The translations under genes and the position numbers were made by a program. A model generated the notes under the pieces. It was not told the origin of the DNA, did no database searches, and saw nothing but the letters and a program-made list of their open reading frames with translations. Shown here in pieces: positions 1 to 9,700 of a stretch of DNA of 64,000 bases (the stretch's first letter is position 1; each line of letters starts with the position of its first letter). Origin of the DNA: Klebsiella pneumoniae (GTDB lineage: Bacteria > Pseudomonadota > Gammaproteobacteria > Pseudomonadales > UBA5518). Location: assembly GCA_945862145.1 (NCBI GenBank), contig CAMAXE010000025.1, positions 1 to 64,000 of the forward strand, in the 5' to 3' direction.

Positions 1-225
1 GCCCGCGACAAACAAGCAGATGCAGGAACGCCCAACGCCCACGACAAAACAGCCGATGTAGGAGCGGGCCACGCCCGCGACAAACAAGCAGATGCAGGAA
101 CGCCCAACGCCCACGACAAAACAGCCGATGTAGGAGCGGGCCACGCCCGCGACAAACAAGCAGATGCAGGAACGCCCAACGCCCACGACAAAACAGCCGA
201 TGTAGGAGCGGGCCATGCCCGCGAC
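1..225. repeat. Tandem REP-like repeat, 72-bp unit x3
   Basis: A 72-bp unit occurs three times almost without change (1-72, 73-144, 145-216), followed by the first 9 bases of a fourth copy. Each unit splits into two diverged 36-bp halves, both beginning GCCC(G/A)CGACAAA, so the array is a higher-order A/B repeat. The second half carries GTAGGAGCGGGCCACGCCCG, a short palindrome whose core matches the REP-like elements at 52141-52755. The array touches the window edge and may continue upstream. It is non-coding by appearance and lies just before lutB. Confidence 0.9.
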
Positions 226-290
226 GCTGCAGCGCCCGTGGCACCGCCACAGGCATCGCCCCGTGTTCACCTCGGCAGCGAGCCCGGCTG

Positions 291-1724
291 ATGCAGCACA
301 CCAGCGAGAACTTCGAGCAGAACAGCCGTATCGCACTCGCCGATGCGCAGTTGAAACCCGTGCTGGGCGCCGTGACCCGCGTCCTGCCCGCGCTCCGGCA
401 GGCGGCGATCGACGAGACGCCGGAGTTCGAAGCACTGCGGGATTACGCAGTAGCCATGAAAGACCACGTTCTGGAGCATCTCGACAGCTACCTCGCGGAC
501 TTCGAGCAATCCGTGTGCGCGCGCGGCGGCGTGGTTCATCACGCCGCGGGCGCAGCCGACCTGAACCGCATCGTGCTCGCCCTCTGTGAGGCTGCCGGGG
601 CCCGGCAGATCATCAAGGGCAAGTCGATGGTGGGCGAGGAGACCAATCTGAACGAGGCGCTCGCGGGTGCCGGTCTCGAGGTCCTCGAGACCGATCTCGG
701 CGAGTACATCATCCAGCAGGCCGGCGAGGCACCGAGTCATATCATCGGCCCCGCACTGCACAAATCGAAGACCCAGGTGGCGGCGCTGTTCCGCCAGAAG
801 CACGATCTCGGCGAGCGCTGTCTGGACGATGTGCCGGACATGGTGCGCGAGGCACGCTCGGTACTGCGCCAGCGCTTCCTCGAGGCAGATGCCGGGATCA
901 TCGGCGCCAACGCGCTCATCGCCGAAAACGGCTCGATCATGCTGGTGACCAATGAGGGCAACGGCGATCTGTGCAGCACCCTGCCGCGCCTGCATATCGT
1001 GATTGCGGGCATCGAGAAACTGGTGCCCACACCCGAGGACGCCAGCGCCCTGCACCGCGTGCTCTGCCGCAGCGCCACCGGGCAGGTGACCAGCGCCTAC
1101 ACCACGTTCTACAGCGGCCCGCGCCGCGACGGAGAGCCGGATGGCCCTACCGAATTTCACGTGATACTGCTGGATAACGGCCGCCGCAGCATGCTCGCGG
1201 GGAAGTACCGCAGCATGCTGCGCTGCATACGCTGCGGCGCCTGTCTGAACCACTGCCCGGTCTACCGCCACGTGGGTGGTCATGCCTACGGCTGGGTGTA
1301 TCCCGGCCCGATGGGCTCGGTGCTCACACCACTCACAACGGGGCTTGCGCGCGCGCTGGAACTGCCCAATGCCTGCACGGGCTGCGGACGCTGCGAGGAA
1401 ACCTGCCCGATGCGGATCCCGCTGCCCGAGCACTTGCGGCAGTTGCGCGACGATGCGGCGCGCGCGGGACTCACGCCGCGCCGATGGCGCGTGGGGATGG
1501 GGGTGGCGATGGCGGCGTTGCGCTGGCCGTGGCTCTATCGCCTGGGCGCGGAGTTGGCCCGGGCATCGCTCAGATTTCTCGGCAGGCATCCGGCCTTGGT
1601 GCAGCGCATCCCGGGCTTGCGCGACTGGGTCGCCGGCCGTGCGCTGCCGGCACCACAGGCGGAGACTTTTCTCGCGCGCTGGCAACGCCGCGAGGCCGGC
1701 CGCAACGGAGCACACCGCCTGTGA
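291..1724 (+). CDS. lutB: LutB-type lactate utilisation iron-sulfur protein
   Basis: Predicted 477-aa subunit of the LutABC system, which oxidises L-lactate to pyruvate in the cytoplasm. The N-terminal two thirds form an LUD domain. The C-terminal part holds two ferredoxin-like clusters: C312, C315, C318 and C322, then C362, C365, C368 and C372, each followed by Pro after the last Cys (CxxCxxCxxxCP), as expected for two 4Fe-4S centres. Length matches the family. The start is chosen because the protein begins with the usual helical LutB N-terminus; no strong Shine-Dalgarno is visible. The stop overlaps the GTG start of lutC. A lutA gene would be expected upstream, beyond the repeat array and outside the window. 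Confidence 0.88.
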   Translation: MQHTSENFEQNSRIALADAQLKPVLGAVTRVLPALRQAAIDETPEFEALRDYAVAMKDHVLEHLDSYLADFEQSVCARGGVVHHAAGAADLNRIVLALCEAAGARQIIKGKSMVGEETNLNEALAGAGLEVLETDLGEYIIQQAGEAPSHIIGPALHKSKTQVAALFRQKHDLGERCLDDVPDMVREARSVLRQRFLEADAGIIGANALIAENGSIMLVTNEGNGDLCSTLPRLHIVIAGIEKLVPTPEDASALHRVLCRSATGQVTSAYTTFYSGPRRDGEPDGPTEFHVILLDNGRRSMLAGKYRSMLRCIRCGACLNHCPVYRHVGGHAYGWVYPGPMGSVLTPLTTGLARALELPNACTGCGRCEETCPMRIPLPEHLRQLRDDAARAGLTPRRWRVGMGVAMAALRWPWLYRLGAELARASLRFLGRHPALVQRIPGLRDWVAGRALPAPQAETFLARWQRREAGRNGAHRL

Positions 1725-2329
1725 GCACGCGCGACGCCGCGTATGCCACGATCGCCGCAACGCGACCCCGCGTGCAGGTGTCCGGTGACGTCGTGGAGCG
1801 CTTCATGGCGCGCCTGGGCAAACAGGGCGGGCAGTGCAACCGGGTGCGGGACGACGGCGCGGCGCGGGCATGGCTCGCAACCTTGGCGCGCCCGGACGAG
1901 ACACTGATGCTGAGCACGGAGGATCCGTGGTTGCAGCGCGTGCTGGCGCTGCCGGGGCCCGCTTTGCCGCAACACGTGCCGGCGGGAAGCGGCCCGCTAA
2001 CCGGCCTCGCGCTCACCACCGCCATCGCCGCCGTGGCCGAGACCGGCAGCCTGCTGCTGCACCCACGCGCAGGCGCGCCCATGGGGCTCAATTTCCTGAG
2101 TGACCGGCTGGTGGTGCTGGTCCGCGCAGCAGATGTACTGCGCAACCTGGAAGACCTGTGGGTCCGGGTCCGCGCGGAGTTCGGCGTGGACACGCCGCGT
2201 GCGCTCAGCCTGGTCTCGGGGCCTTCATCGAGCGGCGACATCGGCATGCAGTTCGCCGTCGGTGTGCACGGACCGATCGAACTGCACGCGCTTATTGTCG
2301 GCGACCACGACACTCAAGCGACGGGCTGA
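1721..2329 (+). CDS. lutC: LutC-type LUD domain protein
   Basis: Predicted 202-aa third subunit of the lactate utilisation complex. It consists of one LUD domain, with the family signature AETGSLLL near residue 110 and GPSSSGDIG near the C-terminus. The start is GTG at 1721, overlapping the lutB stop (GTGA), which gives translational coupling and the expected LutC length. Frames upstream of this GTG run inside lutB and are not part of the gene. The stop lies 11 bases from the end of the opposing carboxylesterase gene. Confidence 0.85.
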   Translation: MSTRDAAYATIAATRPRVQVSGDVVERFMARLGKQGGQCNRVRDDGAARAWLATLARPDETLMLSTEDPWLQRVLALPGPALPQHVPAGSGPLTGLALTTAIAAVAETGSLLLHPRAGAPMGLNFLSDRLVVLVRAADVLRNLEDLWVRVRAEFGVDTPRALSLVSGPSSSGDIGMQFAVGVHGPIELHALIVGDHDTQATG

Positions 2330-2340
2330 ACCAGCCCGTC

Positions 2341-4188
2341 CTAGCGCGAGAACCGCTTCGCGCCCGGCAAACCAGCGCAGTAGCCATTCTTGTAACGCTG
2401 CCAGGCAGCATCGGCCCAGACATCCACGCGGTTGCGGAATGTAGCCGAGAACATCGCGCAGGCCTCCGGCGAATCGGGTTCCTGCTGCTCCATCAGCGCC
2501 AGCACCTGCTCGCGCGAGGCGGGCTCGTTCGCGGTGCGGATGCCGCCGTTATCGGGGATATCGAAAACCACGTAATCCGGCTCGGCGGCACCTGCGGGCC
2601 ACGCGGGCCACTGCGGCAGCGTGCCATCGCGCCCCCGCCCCGGGTTGCCGTGCGCGGCGAACTCGGCCCAGTACGACATCATCGCCTCGCTCAACACCAT
2701 CCGGGCCGGGCGGTTTTTCTCGGTGAACAGCACATCCTTGCCGGGCCAGCTGTCGAAGGACCCGAAGACGAAGGGAATCTCGAGCCCATGCGCCGCCCCG
2801 ATCAGTCTGCCGGCGTCGATCACGCCAAACAACCGCCCTTCGTCGCGCCAGTCCCAGCGATAGGCAAACAAGGCAGCCCCCGCAGCCGACAGCGCCCGCG
2901 CCGGGCGATCGACACCGTTGGCACGCCAGAGCTCGGCGCGGTAATGCGCCTCGCGCTCGTAGGCATCGGTGTCGCGGATCCAGATCGGAGCGCCCGCCAG
3001 CTTGGTGACAAGACGCGGATCGAAGGCCATGAAGAGCTTGGGCTCGTCGCGGGTAACACCCAGCATGGTGGGCACGGAGAGATGCCGCGCCGGATCGGCG
3101 AGCAGTTCTTCAACCGGCCCCTGGCGCAGGACGGCGCCGTCCTGGATCACGGTGGGGAAGAGGTCTGTCTCGATGTTGGAGGGGTGATACAGGGCGTACA
3201 GGGCCCATGCATCCATCCCGCGCAGGAAAGTCGCGATCTCATCGGCGCTCAGGGTGTCTGCCAGAGTGCGTGCGGAAGCGCGGTCGCGGGCGCGACCCGC
3301 CTGCACCAGGGCTTTCAGCAGGATCTCAGCGCTGCTCCAGGGCCCGCCGGGCTGGGGATCGTCCGCGTAATGACTGACTCGGGGCATCTGCGCCAGCCCA
3401 AAACCGAGGCTCTGCACGATGACACGGTGAAGCAATCCCTCGCTCATCGGCGAGACCAGCAGCGCAAGCGCGTTGGTGCCTCCCGCCGACTGCCCGAACA
3501 CCGTCACATTGGCGGGATCACCCCCGAAGGCCGCGATGTGCGCCTGCACCCAGCGCAGCGCCTCCAGCGCATCCAGCGTGCCCCAGTTACCCGAGCCCTC
3601 GAGCGGATCGGGCGCACCGGCGCTGGCGCCGCGCGGCAGCACAAACCAGCCGAAGGGCCCCAAGCGGTAATTGATGCTGACCATCACCACGTTCTGCGAG
3701 GCTGCCAGGCGGCTGCCGTCATAGCCGGCCGCGTGCCCCACGGTGTTGGCGCCGCCGTGGATCCACACCATCACGGGCAGGCGTGCCGCGGCAGCCTGCG
3801 CGGCGTCCATGCGCGGGGCGTCGATGTTCAGGAAGAGGCAATCCTCGCTGCCCTCGTGCGAGCCGTCGCTGCCCACACCGCCCATCGCCCAACCGTATTG
3901 GATGCAGGCGCTGCCGGGCTCCAACGCGTCACGCGTGCCCTGCCACGGCAGGAAGGGCTGCGGTGGTTTCCAACGCAATGCGCCCACCGGCGGCGTGGCA
4001 TAGGGCAGGCCACGCCAGCTGTGTCCGCCCGCCTCGTTCAGCCAGCCGGCCACCTTGCCCTCCGCCACCGGGCGCAACGCATCACCTGCCGCAACTGCGG
4101 CCACCAAGGGCTCCGGTGCGGGTTTAGGCGCGCAGGCAGTCAGAGCACAGGCGACACAGAACAGGGCAAAAAAGCGGACCGGGGGCAT
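2341..4188 (-). CDS. Type-B carboxylesterase, lipoprotein
   Basis: A 615-aa esterase of the carboxylesterase/cholinesterase (alpha/beta hydrolase) family, expected to cleave carboxylic esters. The chosen ATG gives a lipoprotein signal ending in the lipobox LTAC, so the enzyme is probably anchored to the envelope. Family landmarks are the early SEDCLFLNI segment, the oxyanion-hole motif WIHGG and the nucleophile elbow GQSAGG. An open frame continues 54 codons further upstream but that extension has no signal-peptide logic. The gene converges with lutC. Physiological substrate unknown. Confidence 0.85.
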   Translation of the reverse strand: MPPVRFFALFCVACALTACAPKPAPEPLVAAVAAGDALRPVAEGKVAGWLNEAGGHSWRGLPYATPPVGALRWKPPQPFLPWQGTRDALEPGSACIQYGWAMGGVGSDGSHEGSEDCLFLNIDAPRMDAAQAAAARLPVMVWIHGGANTVGHAAGYDGSRLAASQNVVMVSINYRLGPFGWFVLPRGASAGAPDPLEGSGNWGTLDALEALRWVQAHIAAFGGDPANVTVFGQSAGGTNALALLVSPMSEGLLHRVIVQSLGFGLAQMPRVSHYADDPQPGGPWSSAEILLKALVQAGRARDRASARTLADTLSADEIATFLRGMDAWALYALYHPSNIETDLFPTVIQDGAVLRQGPVEELLADPARHLSVPTMLGVTRDEPKLFMAFDPRLVTKLAGAPIWIRDTDAYEREAHYRAELWRANGVDRPARALSAAGAALFAYRWDWRDEGRLFGVIDAGRLIGAAHGLEIPFVFGSFDSWPGKDVLFTEKNRPARMVLSEAMMSYWAEFAAHGNPGRGRDGTLPQWPAWPAGAAEPDYVVFDIPDNGGIRTANEPASREQVLALMEQQEPDSPEACAMFSATFRNRVDVWADAAWQRYKNGYCAGLPGAKRFSR

Positions 4189-4408
4189 AAACACGCGAAG
4201 ACTCCGGGTGATTTGATGCGGGCTCACTCCCGCACCAAGAGGAACAGCGCCGCCGTCACACAGAGTATCCCTGGGAGCCGCGTGGCGAAAAGGCCCATCA
4301 GCGTGCCGAACAAGGCGAGCAACTACCCCCACAGGGGCAGACACGACCATACACGCGCCCGGAAAGCCTCGGGTATGATCCGGCCATATTGCACACAGGA
4401 ATCACACC

Positions 4409-5659
4409 ATGGCAGCGAACACGCCAGATGGGGCGCCGCGGGTCAACCGGGAGCGCCTGCTGCACAGTTTTGAGCTCTTCAACACCATCGGTGCCACCGG
4501 GCGCGGGGGCTGCAACCGCCAGGCCCTGACGGACGAAGACAAGGCCGGGCGCGATCTCTTCTGCCAGTGGGCACGCGAGGCCGGCTGCACGCTGCGCGTG
4601 GATGCGATCGGTAATCTCTTTGCCCGCCGCGAGGGCGAAGAGCCCAGCGCCGCACCCGTGCTGGCCTCGAGCCACCTCGACACCCAGGCCACAGGGGGGC
4701 GCTTCGACGGGCTCTACGGCGTGCTCGCGGGCCTTGAGGTTATCCGGGTGCTGAACGATCAAGGTATCCGCACACGACGCCCGATCGAGGTAGTCGCCTG
4801 GACCAACGAGGAAGGCTGCCGCTTCGTGCCGGCCATGCTGGGCTCGGGAACCTTTGCCGGCGAGCATGAACTTGATTTCGCACTCAGCCGCGCCGATGCC
4901 GCAGGCCTCACGGTGGGCGAGGAACTCGCGCGCATCGGCTACGGCGGCGAACACCCCGCCCGCCCCTTCCCCATACATGCCGCCTTCGAGGTCCACATCG
5001 AACAGGGGCCGATACTCGAGCAGGAACACACCACCATCGGCGTGGTAACCGGCATACAGGGGCTTTACTGGCTCGACGTGGTGCTGAGCGGCGTGTCCTG
5101 CCACGCCGGCCCCACGCCCATGGAGCAGCGCCGCGACCCGTGGCGCGCCGCCACGCGCATCATCGAGCGCGCCTTCGCGCTGGCAGAATCGTGCAGCCCC
5201 TGGGGCCGCTGCACCATCGGCAACGTGCAGTGCCAGCCCGGCGCGCGCAACACCGTACCCGAGACCGTGACCGTCGCCGTGGACATCCGCCATCCCGAGA
5301 AAACCGTGCTCGATGGCATGCTCGCGGAACTGCAGGCAATCGCCGCCGAAGAAGCTGCACAGGCGCGCGTGGACGTGCGCATAGAGCAGGTCTGGCATAT
5401 GCCGCCCACCGCTTTTGCACCCGCGCTGGTGGATCTGGTGGAGAACACCGCGCAGGCGCTCGGCCTGAGCCACCGCCGCATCGTGAGCGGCGCGGGCCAC
5501 GACTCGCTCTACCTCGCGCGCGTGGCGCCCACCACCATGATCTTTGTGCCCTGCGCCGATGGCCTGAGCCACAACGAGGCCGAAGATGCCGAACCCGGGC
5601 ACCTTGCCGCCGGGGCAGACGTGCTGCTGCGAGCCATGCTCGCCTCGGCCAACCAATAA
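4409..5659 (+). CDS. M20 amidohydrolase, N-carbamoyl-amino-acid type
   Basis: A 416-aa zinc-dependent hydrolase of the M20 family branch that contains N-carbamoyl-L-amino-acid hydrolase, beta-ureidopropionase and allantoate amidohydrolase. Metal-site motifs are SHLDTQ, the DGLYGVLAG loop and WTNEEGCRF; HIEQGPILE and the dimerisation-domain GVSCHAGPTPM follow, with SGAGHDS near the C-terminus. The start is preceded by AGGA at a 9-base distance. The next gene begins 17 bases after the stop, so the two are probably one operon. Which carbamoyl or ureido substrate is used cannot be read from the sequence. Confidence 0.85.
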   Translation: MAANTPDGAPRVNRERLLHSFELFNTIGATGRGGCNRQALTDEDKAGRDLFCQWAREAGCTLRVDAIGNLFARREGEEPSAAPVLASSHLDTQATGGRFDGLYGVLAGLEVIRVLNDQGIRTRRPIEVVAWTNEEGCRFVPAMLGSGTFAGEHELDFALSRADAAGLTVGEELARIGYGGEHPARPFPIHAAFEVHIEQGPILEQEHTTIGVVTGIQGLYWLDVVLSGVSCHAGPTPMEQRRDPWRAATRIIERAFALAESCSPWGRCTIGNVQCQPGARNTVPETVTVAVDIRHPEKTVLDGMLAELQAIAAEEAAQARVDVRIEQVWHMPPTAFAPALVDLVENTAQALGLSHRRIVSGAGHDSLYLARVAPTTMIFVPCADGLSHNEAEDAEPGHLAAGADVLLRAMLASANQ

Positions 5660-5676
5660 CGGGAGGAACAGCAGCC

Positions 5677-6582
5677 ATGATCCTGCGCACACGACTCGAG
5701 GGCGGCGGCACCGCACGCCCGGCGTACTGGGGCATCGACAGCGAATACGGCCGCCTCACCGACGTACTCGTGGGTCCGGTGGATAACTTTGCCTGGCGTG
5801 CCGGCAATGCCGTTGCCGAGCGCTCGGAGCGGGTCGGATTGAGCTTCGATTTCGAGGTAGCCAAACGCCAGCACGGCGAGATGATCCACGCCTACGAGCA
5901 ATCCGGTGTCAAGGTGCATCGCCTGCCCGCGACAGACAACCTGCCCTACCAGATCTTCGCCCGCGACAGCAGCGTGATGACGCCCTGGGGCGTGATCGTC
6001 ACGCAACTGCAGAAACCCTATCGCCGCGGCGAGTACGCAGCCGTGCTGCGCTATTACCTGGAGCACGAGATCCCCATCTTCGACATGGTGACGGCCGGCA
6101 ATATCGAGGGCGGGGATTTCATGGTGCTGCAGCCCGGCGTGGCCGCCTGCGGCTTCTCGGGCGAGCGCTCCATCGAGCCCGCGGTGCAGCAGGTGAAAGC
6201 CTGGTTCGAGGCCGAGGGCTGGGAGCTCCGTCCCTATGCTTTCGATGCGCACTTCCTGCACCTCGACGTGCAATTCGGCATGCTGGCGCCAGGGCTTGCG
6301 GTAGCCTGCCTCGATGCGCTGGAAGCGGACTTCGTGCAGTGGCTGCGCGGCAAGGGCATCCGGCTGCTCGACGTCTCCTACGCCGATGCCATGCAGCTCG
6401 GCTGCAATGTGGTCGCACTCGGCAACGATAGCGTGCTGGTTCCGGCCTCCAGCAAACGGCTGATCGAGAAATGCCGTGCCGAGGGTCTTACGGTCTACGA
6501 TCCGGACGTTTCCATGATCGGGGCGGGCGGCGGCGCGGTGCATTGCATGTGTCAGGCCTTGCGACGGGAGTCGGTCGATTGA
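5677..6582 (+). CDS. Arginine deiminase/amidinotransferase superfamily enzyme
   Basis: A 301-aa protein of the guanidino-group-modifying superfamily (arginine deiminase, dimethylarginine dimethylaminohydrolase, amidinotransferase). Visible landmarks are ARDSSV, NIEGGDF, the HLD motif with the catalytic His, and GGGAVHCMCQ at the C-terminus, where C290 aligns with the nucleophilic Cys and a second Cys, C292, sits two residues later. A clear GGGAGG ribosome site stands 9 bases before the ATG. It follows the M20 amidohydrolase, so the pair may remove nitrogen stepwise from a guanidino or ureido compound. That pairing is an inference. Confidence 0.82.
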   Translation: MILRTRLEGGGTARPAYWGIDSEYGRLTDVLVGPVDNFAWRAGNAVAERSERVGLSFDFEVAKRQHGEMIHAYEQSGVKVHRLPATDNLPYQIFARDSSVMTPWGVIVTQLQKPYRRGEYAAVLRYYLEHEIPIFDMVTAGNIEGGDFMVLQPGVAACGFSGERSIEPAVQQVKAWFEAEGWELRPYAFDAHFLHLDVQFGMLAPGLAVACLDALEADFVQWLRGKGIRLLDVSYADAMQLGCNVVALGNDSVLVPASSKRLIEKCRAEGLTVYDPDVSMIGAGGGAVHCMCQALRRESVD

Positions 6583-6768
6583 CATCACGTGCAGTGGGGT
6601 TTGTGGAACGCCCTCGGATTACCCGCCGGGCTGACGCTGGTGGCCGCCCTACTTTGGTCTGCAGAGGCCCGATGATATGTCGCTGCCAGTGCTGCTGCTG
6701 CACCCGCTGCGGCGCAACGCCTGAAGCAGGGCTGGATCCTGGCGCCCGCCCGTGACTCCGAACGCAGA

Positions 6769-9700
6769 TCAAAAACGGTAGGCGTACTGCAGCCTGAACA
6801 GAGGGTCGCGATGGTTCCAGCTCATCGCATCCCCGTCGGGCGCGAGATCGTCGACGAGCACTTGCGCGCTGTGGTGCTTGTCGACGCTTTCCCAGTAAGC
6901 GCCCAGGCCGAATGACCAACCCGCGCTCACCACCAACGCGAGCGGTTCACTGTCCACGACACCCAGTTCGCCCTGCAGGCGCTCGCCGCGCCAGACTGCG
7001 TTTGCCGAAAGCAGCAGCCGCCACGGTGAATTCCACTGCGCACGCAGCAGCATCTGGTCCTTGGGCACATAGGGCACCCAGTCGCGACCTCCCGGTCCCG
7101 CCACCTCGTTGTCGCTGTCGCGTCGCAGGTACCGGGCCCGCAGCGCGAGGCGCTCGCTCGCCTGCAGGTCAACGGCAACGCCAAGCGTATCGACCGAGCC
7201 TCGCGGGAAGATCGGTACTTCCTCGAGTTCCTCACCCGGGGTGAAAAAGTCCCCCGTCTGACGCAACTCCGCCAGCGCCTCAATCTGGTAACTGAACCCA
7301 ACGGTGCGCCGGCCTGCCAGTCCATTGTCCACACTCTCGTGGTCGGCAAAAACCTGCAGGAACCAGCGCTGACCAAGCTCGCCGTCGTACTGCAGGCGCA
7401 CGCGCTGGTACGCACCGCCCGGCGCGCTCAGCCGATCATCGAGCGTAATCCCCAGCGTCTCGACAGGTGACAGGGTGCCGAAGGAGGCCGGGCGGTGCCA
7501 CTGCTGCGACACCAATCGCAGGCGCTGTCCCGACGTCGGGCGCCACGAGAGCCCGGCGCGCAGATCGAGTTCGGTTCCTTGCGCATCCGTCACGTTCAGC
7601 GAGGGCAATGTGAGGGAGGACAGTTCGGGCGGCAGATACCACGGCAGCAGGTCGTCGTAGGCATAGACGCGCCACTCAGCATCGGCATCCTGTGCGTGCA
7701 ATGCGAGTGCCGCATCCCAAGAGGCAGACAAGGGAAAATCCACGCCCGCCCACGCAACTTCCGTCTCGGTGCGGAGGGCCTCTGCGTAGTCGCTGCGCAG
7801 CGGGCGCAGCGTCACTCGGCTGCTCCCGGATTGCTCCTGCTGCGCGTGCTCGACACCCCACGACCAGCGCGCGTCGCCCACACTGAAAGCATGCCGGAAT
7901 TGCAGGTCCTCGCCCTCGATGCGCAGCAGCGAGTCGATGCCGCCGCGCGCGCCGGGCAGGGGAATGTCACGCACGTAGCCGGGGATATAAGGCAGGAACC
8001 CGTTAAATTCGCGAATAAGCGGGCGTAGCTGCGCTGCAAGCTCGGGCAGCAACACGACGCCGCTGCGATCACTTCGCTGCCGACGATAGCCGCCCTTCAG
8101 CCAGAATTGATTTTCGGGCGAGCGCTTCCAGCGCAGCCCGAGGTCAGCGACGCGGTCGCTCTGCTGCAGATTCGCGTCCGGCGAGCCCGGGCCGTGAATG
8201 TCTGCGCGCAGCGTGTTATCGACAACAAAACCGAAGATGCCGAGATCTTCGCGCGGTGCGAGACCCAGACCTGCGGTAAGCGACACCTTGTCGCCCACCG
8301 AACGACCATGACGGGAATCGGCACGCTGCGCCTCGCTACGCAGGAAATAGGCGGCGCGCATCGGTGCCTCGACCTGCCCGTTTAATGTCGCGCTGGCACC
8401 GGGAGTCTCGTAGTCGTCACGCTCCCAGTCGAGGTCGATGCGCTGGTAATGCCCGGGCGTTTGGATCAGCGTCGCCCGGCGGTTCGAGGCCCCGAAGGCC
8501 AGCGGGTCGGCTAAAAAGCCCGTCATCAGCGCCGAATTTTTCGTAAACAGCCCCGTATAGCGGTCAGCCAGGAACAGCTGACTTCCGCCCCAATAGGGCG
8601 TGCTGGCAGCGTCAGCGTAATACTTGGCCCACTCCTCGAGCCCGAAGCCGGCCAGCGGAGCACCCACATTCGCGCTTCCCTTCTGGTCGTTCTGCAACTG
8701 GTTCAGCGATTTGAGGAACGGCATCTTGCGCCGGGCCTCCCGCGCCTCGCCGATGGCTCGCCCGTAATCGAGCGAGTCCGCTGCGACCTGGCTCTGCAGC
8801 ATATGGCCCACGGGGTCTTTAGGATCGAGCGCCTCGGCCTTTGCGAAGGCCTGCTCCGCGCGGTAGAGCTCCCCCAATTGGTAGAACGCCACCCCCTGGT
8901 ACAGCCAGGCACGTGCGTAGCGGGGCTCTATCAATCCTGCCTTCAGGAAGTCATCCAGCGCTGCCGCAGGATCCCCCTGCTTCAGCCGGTTGATTCCGCG
9001 CCCCGTGAGTGCCTGGTAATTGGCAGCGTTCTCGGCAAGCAACGCGTCATAGCGTTGCTTGGCCTCGCTCAGGTTCCCAGCGAAGGTGTCCACAGCAGCC
9101 AGTTCCGCAGCCGCCTTGCCGAGCCCCGGGTCCAGGCGCAGCGACTCAGCGAGCTCGCGTCGCGCCGCCCGCACGAACTCCCGCTCCGATGACACCAGGC
9201 CAAGCCCAAACCATCCTTCGGACCTCTGTGCCTGCTCTGCCAGCACGTCGGCCCCCGGGGTCCCATGCGCCACCGCACCATAGGCATCCCGCGCCAGCGT
9301 GGCATCCCCTTCCAAGACCGCGATCTCGCCCTGCGCCAGCAGAAGCTCCGCCGCGCCCGGATGCGCCACCAGGCCCGCGCCGAGCAGCTCGGTCGCCGCC
9401 GCCACCCGGTCGAGCCGCAGCAAGGCCCGCGCGAGCAGCGCCACCGCGCGCTCGTCGCCGCGCCCGGCGCGCGCATGGGGCTCCAACAGCACCACCGCCC
9501 GCTCGATCTCACCCTCGTAAATCAGCAGATCCGCCGCCAGCACGGCAGCACCAGTCTCATCGCGCGCCCGCACCAGAAGCAGATCCCGTGCCTGTCCGTA
9601 ATCGCCCACTCCGATCAGGCGCAACTCGGCGGCATAACGCGGCGCCTCGGCGCCGATCCAACGTGCTCCGCGCGGCTCCCATGACGACACCCACTGAACC

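Noticed and set aside
1-225. CRISPR array
   Set aside because: Units are contiguous and nearly identical over their full 72 bases, with no unique spacers; no cas genes are present.
267-1760. 497-aa open frame opposite lutB
   Set aside because: Antisense to a gene with clear domains; composition is typical of high-G+C shadow frames.
2158-4473. 771-aa open frame opposite the carboxylesterase
   Set aside because: Antisense shadow of a well-supported esterase gene, with no domain of its own.
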